Both the position numbers and the translations under genes were made by a program. From positions 1-36,286 of the forward strand of contig NMRA01001152.1 in assembly GCA_002633005.1 (NCBI GenBank): a stretch of DNA of 36,286 nt, read 5' to 3'. This stretch comes from Phoronis australis (lineage: Eukaryota; Phoronida; Phoronidae). The notes under the pieces were generated by a model. That model did no database searches, was not told where the DNA came from, and saw only the letters and a list, made by a program, of their open reading frames with translations. Positions 13,801-25,800 of this stretch are shown here, one piece after another (position 1 is the stretch's first letter; the number at the start of each line of letters is the position of its first letter).

Positions 13801-16800
13801 CATTCGATTTGATGCGAGTCTTCCTTCTATTGCCTAACTGGACTTGGCTAGGGAAAACACTGAGCACTTTTATGAAATCGATAGTAACAAATGCAACTAC
13901 AGGCTGTAATGTGAGAAGCAATCACATTTTGGGAACATTCTTTGATTGTTCAGACTCAATAAAAAATGAAGGAAATGATAGTCGCCTTAGTTGAAATTTA
14001 CTCAACTGGTGGAAGTCATATATGTTGGCAGTGACAAAGGTCTTTACAGATGTACTCTACTCTTCATACACAACACACATCATTCAGTGAAGACCGACAA
14101 GATTTTTCAGTTACTGTACAAGGGAACAGTCGCATTTCCAAGCTTAGAAGACGCTTAAACATTGGTTTAAAATCAAAATGCATAGTGTTTATAAAAAGGA
14201 AACCCTTCGTCATATCCTTACCAATTGTTGCTATGAATGCCTTCGGGCTGTTGTAAGCATCGATATAGCTGGCGTTAATGTAGTCTGAGTTGGCATCGTG
14301 TGGCAGAGTTTCAAGCACAACACGGTTCTTGTCATCTACGAATGATAGTCCAGAAATAACTGCAGTATAACAGTCACTAATAGAGGCGAGGGTGTGTAAG
14401 TTAAAGGAAAAGTTTTCAAGTCTATCTTACTGAGCCGTCCTCTAATTCATTTCGTGGACACTACATTTCAGACAAGCTGACTCTATCGCATACTACTGCG
14501 TGGTTAATATCTCCCCCGAGATGCACGTTAGGTTCCAACAACCTTTATGTCACAAAACTGACAACGTGTTTGACGTGGGCGATCGTTTCTTGGTGTTGAT
14601 TAACTGGTACCACGTTAGTCGAATAAGCAGACTTTGTAATACGTTTTCAAGCTTGCTCCAGTACTTCAAGGTTAGAGTTTTCCATGGTACATTGAATTCT
14701 TTTTATTAGATTAAAGGGACCAAACCGTAATAAGGCTAAAACAAAATTTAGATATGTCTATTTTCAAAGCAGCTGTCACAGCCGACGTGGAAGCAGGTAA
14801 TGACGTGTGTCCCCTTCAATATAGAGAGCGACATGATCTGCACAGTGGCGGATCTATGATATCACAAGGGGGGCCCAACATTTTGTCTGGCTGTAAGCAT
14901 TTGCGCAAACTGAACCACGATTGTAGATGCGCATAGCACCGAATGGGGGAGGTCGGGAGGGGGGTTTGCTCAGGAAATTTTTCTGTTTTTACCTCTAAAA
15001 ATCAAGCATTTTCCTTGATTCCTGAAGTATTATCCAAGAAAAAAAGGAAGAAAAAAATACGGAGAACGCGTCCAACAGGAAAAAATGAACGTACCAAAGA
15101 CTCGAACTCACGACCCGAAGGAAAGAGAGCGCGTGCGTTACCACTACACCACCACGATTTAGCTACTGATACTATGATAAGAGGCCTTCTTGTTTATGGT
15201 CCACAGCGTTTGCGCGCGAAACCTACTTCTTTTCGTAATGCTTATTTTACGTTTTGTGTTTTGTGCCATGAATTCTTAACAAATTTGTCGTATTTAAAAT
15301 AGCCTTTAAATGCCCAAAAGACCAAATCCGTTTTTCGTGTTGGCAATAATGACGGGATTGCTTTGGAAATCGTCTTAAGATAAGGTTTGACAAAGAGAGT
15401 ATTGCGAGTTTCTGAGTGATTCATTAAGGCTTCGATTAAAATTCACATCTTACCAGCAGCTTCTGTTTTTTCATCGTCACTCAGGTTCCATTCTCTTTAA
15501 AAAATGAAGTAAATTTTCTTCATTGCACAGTGGAGCAGTCGACGAAAACGGAGTCGTAGTGCGCAGCGCCACTGCCGGTCGCCTGGGATATCGCGGGAGA
15601 GCCTATACTTAGCCATAGTTCCGTTACGAATGCGCNTTTTAATTACCGGGGTTAATTAATGAACTCACCATTTCCCTACGCTCTTACTGTTCTATTTTTT
15701 GCGGCAGCTAAGGTGGGGGACCCGGGCCCCCTGCCCCCCCCCCCTTAATCCGCCTATGCTGCAAGATGTATTTCTCTCAGATCAACAAAGTTATATTCTG
15801 GAGTAAGAAACAGTACACTAATACTACTGGTATATTTATAAATTACATGTCAAAATGTTCTTGAAGCGATTCTTCTTCTTGTTCTGTTCCTTGGAGCCGG
15901 CGTCATGTGGGAAGACGTGATCATTGGGTAGACTCTGTAAAATAGCAACTAATATACAACATCAGTTACAACACATGATTATCACAACAACGGTCATTTG
16001 AAGATAGCAGGAGAAAGATCCAAAAGTATTTCGTTCAGGAATCAATCACCAAATTACAACATAGAGAAGTGTAGTGGTTACTACAGATGGCACATGGACT
16101 TGAGTTTCATTAGGGTAAATGATATCTGCGCATCATTTAAGTTCTAAAATGTGATATTTCCGTTTTCTTGGGCTGTAATTCTCTCAAGTCGAAGCCCATT
16201 TCTTTCGATCGAAACCATTTGCAGTCGTTAAAAGTTATAGTCAACGCTCGCTGAGCAAAAGCTTTAAAGAGACAACATACATGTACACGTACATTGGTTC
16301 AATCTTTTACATTTTTACAAATGAAGTTAAGACAATTAGTGAGGCTGGGGAGCACATTTTCTATTTGCAAGTTGATCTTGTATTTGATGAATACAAAAAT
16401 AGCCCGAACAATTCGACCATCATTCCTAGAGAAGTAAAACCTTAAGGATACTTTTGTCGTTGGAACTGTTGAGAGTGACAGATTAAAAATACGTTGTGCA
16501 ATGTATGTTCTCCTTAGTTCGCAACAAATAGTGAAAACAAACGAGTGGGTGAACATGCAGTTTAACGAGAGGGCCCCACTATACCTCGTATTCTCTCACA
16601 ACTGTATCGTCACCGAAGACCCGCCCAACATACGACACTAAGTCTTCAATTTTGATAGGTTTGTTGAAATCTTCGTACACTGGCTCAGATGGGGGTGGGT
16701 GGGAATTTTGCGGACTTGAGTTCGCAAACGCCACATTCGCGTAAGCGTTGTTGCCACTATTGTCAACAGGCATTTCTGGAACGAGTGAGAAATATTTTAG

Positions 16801-19800
16801 ACATTCTTTCTGTGCTTTATAATTCAAGAAAATATCTAACTGAAGCAGGGAACTTTTCACAGTAGTTTTGTACGGGAAGTTGCACAAGTTACCTCTTTTT
16901 ATAGAGCCACCAGTAATGCCAGCCAAGCAATGTTTGTTGACATATTACAAAAAATAAACATTCAAATAGTTTATAAAAAGTTTCAAAGTACAAAAGTAAA
17001 ACATCTAACTTTGGAATGACCCAATTTTACGACAGGCATAGCAACACTTAATTGCTTACTCGACGGCAGGGTTTTCAAGAATTACGGTTAATTTCTAGAA
17101 AGAATTTTTCCCGAAAGCTGGGTAAATTCCTCCCAACAAAACACTTCTTGGTGAAATTCTAAACAAAGTTGTCCTCGTGAGTGTTAATCTAACATAAAGG
17201 AGAGATAAATGACGTTAAAATGTTTTCGGTTCATACTGACTAGGTACCTAAACTACACGACTAACGGATTGCAAAACACCATGTCTGACGCATAAAACAC
17301 GATTCACGTACCTGCAAAAACCGTTCACTGAATCAAATACAAGGGATCGGACTCACGATTCATTCACCCATCACTCATATTCACTTAGAAACACAATAAA
17401 CGGACCGCCAAACACGTTTTACGGAAAACATATAGAAATCGCCTTGACAGTCGTGTAATGGGTGCTAGATTAAATATAATTTTGATCATATGTTTGTCTG
17501 TAATGTGATGTAATTGCTGTGTATTAGAAACAATAAACATTGTCTTAACTGCTTATTTGTTCTAAAATTTATTGGGGTCCAAAACCTTTTTGTATCATCA
17601 ATTCTGAATATTGACATTGACAGTAGCGACTTCCGTTATCTTGCTTTCTTCTTCAAATAAAATGGATCGTTCGAACTCCGTAAAAAATCCTGCTGTTTGG
17701 CCAAAAAACACATTTTTAGGCAAAAGTGTTGCCAAAAACAGGGAATTCGATCAATGCCTTTCCTGAGTAGTAATGATCCTTTATTTTGCGCAACTTACCC
17801 GAGAAGACGATGGGAGTGAAACGTGTTTGGCAGTGTGTGTATCGTGTTTCTAAAGTGAATGCTAACAGCCATTATGAATGAATCGGTAGTCCTTAAAAGG
17901 ACTGTTGTAAATACGTTGATATCTGTTGACAAAGTTAATTGTGCAGTAGTCAATCAGTTTTTGAAATATCCGCCCAGCTTGACAACAAATTTAATGTGCA
18001 TGACGCTTCCAGATCTCCTTGTGGCACAGATGATCGTAACCAAGCTGGGTCAGCAGAAAACTCGGAGAAGGATGAAGACATTGACGTGCACTGAGTCCCT
18101 ATGGGCGTAGTTTTAGAGGTTTCATGACTTTGGCATTTTTCCTTACAGCTGTGTTTTTAAATTTTAACTTAAAAAATGCATAGTTGGTCAACGCTTTGTT
18201 CGTTTTCATAAAGTATAAATGCTCCACAAATTTTAACTCAATTTGTGACTAAAGTGGGCTTTTAAGACAAATTGTCGAATTAACTCTCCGCTATCTGGAC
18301 ACTTAATACCAGAAGCTTTAACACCAAATAAACGCGCATGGGTGATTGTTAGGCATAATTTTTCGAATAAACGCCCACGAGAATTTTATCGAGAGGGCTC
18401 ATCTGCGGAAAATCCAGGTAGTGAGTTTTTGATAACTGTTTCTCCTGTTTTCGAAACTTTGAAAAACGGTCATTGAACTCGAATTTGTTATGTGACTTCA
18501 CCAAACATATTCAAAATGGCAGAACACTTTTAATGTTACGGCTCACCTTCAGTACTGATACGATCCAACTGAACATCCGGGGACATCTCTTTTTTGATTG
18601 ACCGGCGACGTCTGAGAACACAGTGAAGTAAATTTCATAAATGTCGTTAATTAATCTTGTTAATCAAACTTTGAGCTTTAGCTTAACGAGTAATTGGATG
18701 TGTACATCTGCTCCCAAAAACAGTTTTTAAACTTTCTATATGACACAAGTTTGGCAAACAAAAATCAAAAATCCCCATTACACTAACTTCCCAATTTTTT
18801 AAACAATTATCAATTAATTTCAGTATTTGTATTCGAAGATCTATACTAAAGTTTTGAAAGATAAATCCTATTCACAGACGGAGATCAGTAGAATACACAT
18901 GGAAAAAACAAATGGAGGCAAGGTCCAGCTATGACGTACTATCGAACAGGTAGAAAATGAAACCAATACCTTGCGACTGAGAGCCTAACATGAGACAATA
19001 CTCACTTCCAGACCCTCTTACCTCAGGTAAACAAGAACCAAGATGACTGCTACAAATAAGAATGCTGCAACACCACCTCCAGCGCCACCTATCATTAATA
19101 ATTTTTCTTGTTTGTAGTTCCTTGCTGAAATTGTTGACAAAAACTTCATTCAGTGCAATATAAGGTAATGTCAGACACAACTAAGTACGCAATTACATCC
19201 AACATACGTTCGTAATGCCTTCAGTTTAGAAATGCTGTAACGTTCAGGATGATTGAACTTACTGTATGCAGACCTCGACATAACGAACTGCAGGTCGCAT
19301 TTGCGACCTGAAATTTGGAAATGCGAGCTGACATTTTTGTCAACTCGTATCAAGTCGCAAAATGCGACCTGGAATTTCCAACGAATGCGAGCTGACTTTT
19401 TACACTTCTCGGCAGATACCTGGCAAATATGAAGCAAATCTTGTTTATTCGACGTTATTTGGTTGTTGCCAAATCCAAGGAAATTATTTCTGTTTTTACC
19501 TTTAAAAATCAAGCATTTTCCTACATTCTTGAAGTATTATACAAGAAAAAAAGGAAAAGAAATAAAAAACACGGAGAAAGTATCAAACTTGAAAAACTGC
19601 AATTACCACAGACTCGAAGTCACGACCTGGCGTTTAGAGCGCGCGTGCTTTACCACTACACCACCACGAATTTCACTCGTAATTTTATACTAAGAGACAT
19701 ACTTGTTTATGGTTCACAGTGTTTGGGCGCGAAATCTACTTCTTTTTGTAATGTTTTAATACACTTTTTGTGCAATCAGTTCGTAACAAATTTGTTGTAT

Positions 19801-22800
19801 TTAAAATAGTCTTCAATTGCCCAAAAGACCAAATCCGTTATTTTGTGTTTGGCATTAATGACGCGATTGCTTTGGAAATCGTTTGACAAAGAGAGAATTA
19901 TGAGTTTCTGAGTTATTCACTAAGGCTTCGATTAAAATTCACATCGTACCAGCAGCTTCTGTTTTTTCAAGGTCACTCAGATTCCATTTTCATTAAAAAA
20001 TGAAGTAATTTTCTTCATTGCACAGTCAAGCAGACGACGCCCCTCCCCCTAAATCCGCTTAATGTATGGGTATGACAAGCAAACTAAATTAGCAGAACTT
20101 CTGAATAGCTCAGGTCGTTACTATTTAAGCTTATGAACTAATGTCAATCTGAAAATTACCTTCTAAATAACCGCCTGGAGTCAATTCTTTAATCGGGTAT
20201 ACTTGAAAATGTGTCTTCATCTCCTGAAGCAAGTGAACGTAAAGGTGTGATTAAAAGATGACAATTGGCTTTGTAAAATATGCTCAAGCACACGCCGTGT
20301 CCCTACACAGCAAACACGACTTCAGCAACGTCTAATGTTTTCGGAAAATACATAATCGATTCAATTACAGAACACTGTGTATACTCACGACATCATTCTG
20401 AACGATGACTCCCAAATGGAATCTGTATTTTTTGCCTTCTTCAAGCGCCACGTTTGTATAGTCTCCATAAACTTTTCCGTCTCCAATAATAAAGCTTTCC
20501 TTCGCAAGCACGTCATCAAGAGTCAGGTTAGCAGTTATGTAACGATAACTACCCTTAGCTCTTGCCTCCGAGAATCCTTTTAACGTTGACACGTCAATCA
20601 ACTCTGCGTATTTACGAGGGGCTCTCATTTCAACAACCATAAGGTAAAACCTGTTTAAGAGCATTTAAATTCAGTGACGTCATCATTCGGGATTATTGTT
20701 GGATGGTTTGGACTTTTTAAAATGTTGGCTTTGATCAGAGTTATAAAGCATTAATATCCGTCTTTGCTGTGATTTTTCATCAATTCCCGCCAATGTCTGG
20801 TAGACATTCGCTGAAACCTAGGCCTATGTCTGTGAGACGCCTCTACGGAAAGCAGCTCCTAGCAGAGCGAAAAGTTCTTGGAAATTTTCCCACAATGCCC
20901 TGATATGAAGACGTTTAACCCCAAACATGATGTGATTGTGTTTTGATATTTTTAGTCTTTCCACAAACCTAAACCAAATATGACGCTCTAGGTGTCGGTT
21001 TATCAAGGGACGAAATGTGAAAGGTCAACCTTTTATAGAGACTAGCAATGAGAGATTTCGTCAACATGGAACAGAGTTACCTGATGTCTTCTTTGTTTTG
21101 ATAGTCTTTTACAGGTACCACAGGGAGCGTTGCAGTGGTTGACGTCACTTCCTCCCTGTCTGTCTGTGGTAATTGAAACTTAGGAATGTCTGAAATGAGA
21201 AATTTAGCTAGCGTAAACAGACACTGATTATCTAGATTTGTTCACGTAGGCAATAGACAATTTGCGCGGAATCTGCCGAGGCAGACGCATCCACAAAAAT
21301 ACACAAAAATAAAAATTGAATAGCAGCCATTTTAGAAGAATAAAGCAAACAGAAGCTGCAAGCTGTAACGAGGCAATTAAACTTTATTTATTTCCACAAG
21401 ACATAAGTAACTCCATCTCCGTTGTTTTTCGAAATTCATGTGAAAACATTTTAACTTGAATAAGAGACCGTGTCTCTGTTTCATTAAAATGTTTTAAATT
21501 TTAGACATGTTTACTACATGTAAGAGTCTCATGACCAGTCATCAGTTTTGACGTACGTCTCCGTTTCATATTTTGTAGAAGTATCGTAAAGTTTCGATCA
21601 AGGCTCACGTCGTAAAGCATGTTTACATGTACATGCAATGACCACAAGAGCTTGATCGCGACCTGTGTGTGGCCAATTCCACCTCAGATTTTGTTTGTGG
21701 CCGGGTAAAAAATCGCCACGAAATCGCCACGCACACATTCGAAATACTACGGCAAAAAAGCAGACGTGAATAGAAATCGCTCATTAAAAAAAGGAAGGGG
21801 CCGTGTGGGAGTAATGCATCAGTGAGGCTTTGCACTGAGCATTCGAGTTCGAGAGAGCGAAATTTGCAGTCACCGGATACACGAACAGTTCTTGGGTGCC
21901 AAGCCAGACAATTACGGAATTCATCAGTTCTTCACCGAAAGTCTATCTTTTTCTCCATTTTAGGCTCCAGTCAACGAGGTTTGTTGACCTCAGCTACCGT
22001 TTAGCGAATATAGGTAAGAGCGCTTTAGGTTAGACGATGTTATGCTAAAAGTTGAGACCACATTATTTTTGACAAAATTTGTAACATACCAGACAAAGCC
22101 GTCCAACAATCTCTCGCTGCTGGCGGTCCAAATCCAACGGAAGTGCTCGCCTGCACGTGAAAGGTGTACCTCGTGCCAGGCTCTAGATCACGTACATCAA
22201 AGGTCAAGGTACTTGATCTCACAGTCTCAGATACTTGTCTTCCATTTTTCGGTGTCCATGAAATCTAGGAAATCGATAATAACCTTTTATATAGAATTAG
22301 TAAGCGTTGTTCCCTTGATTCTAACAATATCTAATGAGGTACGCACGTGTAGTCAACTGGAGCATTTGCATTTTTTGTGGCAGTTTGAAGGCACGATGAC
22401 TGTAAAGCAGTGAAAACAGTAGAAAACATCCCACTGTATTAAATCCGTACACGAATTTACAGAGCTGTCCACCAACTACCTGATCGCCGTCTAGCAACAA
22501 GGCGTATTTCATCATGTCGCCGTTATATCGGAGAATGGCAATATTTAATATGGTGATGAATAAACCACCAGTATGTTGAATATGCAGTCGGGTTATGCAG
22601 GTAAAGATTATTAGTCAGACGCCAATGTGGTCACTTACTAGCCACACGCCCATATGGTTACTTGTTAGCCAGACTTCCAAGGAGGACTGATGGATATTTG
22701 ATTTCACCCGAATGTAGAGTATGCATGTACACTGAGACTACCCTTATCCGGTCAATCCTGGTAGGCACTAATTACGGGGTGCATAAGGTGGTCATTTTGA

Positions 22801-25800
22801 GGGGATGGTAATAAAACTGGTCTTCCAAACACGGGGTGGCACTCATACCTGGCCGTGTGTTGATAGCAAGACCAAGAGCTGTGAAATAGGGCTACGAGAC
22901 CCATGTTAAAACTTTGTTTGGAAAATTGTAGTCAAATTACGTCCTATCCTTCGGCCTCATGTGAGGTTTGAGTGTTGCTAGTCCGAGTTGCTGAATTTGT
23001 CAACTTTTTAAAATCCCGGCATTATTCACACCATTGCATGCAAGGGATAAATATACCGAAACATACATTAACCAAACGTTGAGATCTCCCATCCCGTCTT
23101 TAGTCTCTTACACTGCACTGATACGTACACGTGCCAAATTTATTTTAAGAATGGTGAAAACGCGACCCAACGCATTACCCAGAACTTGAAAATTGCAGTC
23201 GATGTCAACGTCCCCACGGTCCCCTTGCTGAGTGCACCCGTACTCTCACTTTGAGGTATCACATCAAAAGTTGCACTACGTTTTATCAAAACTCAGTACA
23301 TCATTGGAAACTCTTCCGTTTCTCCCAGTGTTCGAAATTTTTGGCTTAAACTTCAGTTTAAAAAATCTGATACTTCAAATAGAGGGTTTTAAAATCAAAG
23401 ACGGCGAATTTAACGCTCGTTTTTTCTTGTTTACTGACAAAACACATTCTATCATTTTAGATAAAGAAAGGACATGAATCAAAAGCACGACCACGGGCAT
23501 TATTTAGGAGTAAAAAAGTTTGGTATGCTCGTGTTTTCAGCTCTTGATAAACCCACAAAAGTCGAAATATAGCTTAATGTGAAGCCATGAAGAGCGCAAC
23601 ATTCATAAGAAATGGTCATATTTCTTATTTTCAATAATACATGTTCAAATCCACCAAAATGCAAAACGCGGGCGTGTAAATTGCAAAATCAATGGCGGGA
23701 TATCCTGTTCGCACCAGCACCAGAAACCAGAAACTGACTTGATTTGCGATCCACGTTCAAGTTGTCAAATGTAGTGTAAAAATAAGTTACCATTTCTTCG
23801 TTGTAAATAAAAGCACCATTTATGTAAATGTTTGGCCATAAATCACGATAGACTACGTTACATTTTCCCAGAGCTCTGTGTAAATGAGATATCTATGCAG
23901 TTTCTTTCCTGCCTTATAAGGAGAAAACTCCAGTCTCTACATGTTTAAGATCTACGGTCATTCTGATCACGTGGCACACGTGCAAAGCTTATCCTGTTTC
24001 AGCATATCCTGTTCATTCAAAGGCACATAAAATGTGGTCTTGTTTACAAGGGATTTTAATTAGCTAATAGCTTTAGAATTAGAACACCACAAATTAGCAA
24101 AACGTACGTTGTATCGCGTCAAGTATCCGTTTTTTCGAGTAGGTTCCACCCATCCCACTGATATCGAGGTCTGTTCACGTGACTTGCAAATAACGTCGTT
24201 TGGCCTATCAGGAACTGGAAGTATAATGACGTCGTCAGTGACAGTGACAGTGGCAGTGTCGTGGCCAAAGGCAATAACTGTATTAGGGTGTTAATCCACC
24301 AATCACTCCTCATAAAGCAATATCATGCAGAGTCACTAAACCGTAACAGTGGGACATGCAAACTAGAGCTGTGCTGAAGGTTGGATGTGTAGTTCTGGGT
24401 CTTTATTCCATGTGTGTACTGGTTGAATTATATATGCCTGGTCATGATATTAAGTAATATCGAAACGTCGGTGTGAAGCACAGAGTCTTGTTCTTGGTAT
24501 TTTACTAACGACGATGGTTGAGAAAGACTGCATATTTCGAAACAAAATCGAATTCATTAACAGTGGGAATGTGTTATTTGAATGTTGTTACCACTCAGAA
24601 AAGATGCCAATGGTGCATCAGCAGATGTGAGAGCAAGCTTTTGATGAACTCGACCAAACAGAACTTAGTATAATTTTAAAACACGATGTGGCCAACAGGC
24701 GGCACGTCAGAGGTTATAATTCCAAAGCAGTCTCCCCCAAGCAATGGTGTCTACTTGCAGGCTCACAATAGTTAGAGACCAGGGGCCCGTTCCAAGAAAC
24801 TGACTTAAGTTCATTTTTGACTTAAGTCTAAGATTTGTCTTAATTTCCATACTTTGAAACTTCCACAACCGGTAAAATAGTTAAAATTAAGACAAAACTT
24901 TTATCAAAAACTTAATTCAAACTTAAAATCTCTTTCTTGAAACGGTCTCGAGACAAATTTAAGTTTTATCTTAAAATTTACTAAAACTTGAGATTTGTCT
25001 TACCTAAGTCAGTTTTGTTGGAACGGGCCCCAGTGCTAGCCAAATGAGCCGACTGTTCGACGCTTTGTTAAACAATGGTTTTCAAAGGTATTTGGAATGT
25101 TCTACCTTCACGGTAGTCAGGAAGCCGAGTCATAAAATAATCACTTCTTATGCCCACAAGAGCTTTTCGATATCAAATTTATCATTAAAAAGACTAATTT
25201 CAAAATGATTCCGTTGTCTGTTTCCCTTTCCGCTAATAGAAAACCCCGACGACTAGCCTCGTTCCGAACGGCAGTCAAATAAAACTAGGTCAGTAGGTGT
25301 GTTGAAAATGACGAATTAGGCTGGCTTACTTTTAAGGTTGTTTCTCAAATCAGGACATTAACTTTTCGGAAAATATGCTTTTAATAGAAAGGCGTGCAAC
25401 ACAGATTCTTGCGGTATAGGTAGATGGGTTCGACAACACTGGCGACTTCTTTTGTCACCCGATGTTTTTTTACGTGCAGTGGCACCCACTTCTTTATTTT
25501 GGTTCACTTGGGAAACACAACTACCTCAGGTAACGTTTTGGTTAGCAAAGGTTTAGGCAACAGTTTTGTCCCTTCTAAGACGTGTTGTTAATAGTTAAGT
25601 GTCTACTTGAACAAAATCTCAAAAATAGTATAATCTCACCTCCTTCCTCAATTGTTTCATATACAGAGTTACTCCATGAACCCCATTCGCTGGTTTTTGC
25701 CCGAATCTGGAAAACATCAAACGTTATGTAGGAAACACCTCCGAGGCGAGATCACCGCTGTATCTCCAATACGATGGACAAGTCTGCATGTCCGCTGCCC

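Noticed and set aside
15099-15151. Functional tRNA gene
   Set aside because: Boxes A and B are present, but no acceptor stem or anticodon arm can be folded and the segment sits inside a repeat present twice.
14943-15302. 119-codon plus-strand ORF
   Set aside because: It is the translation of the dispersed repeat, with a matching but frame-disrupted counterpart in copy 2 (19429-19809).
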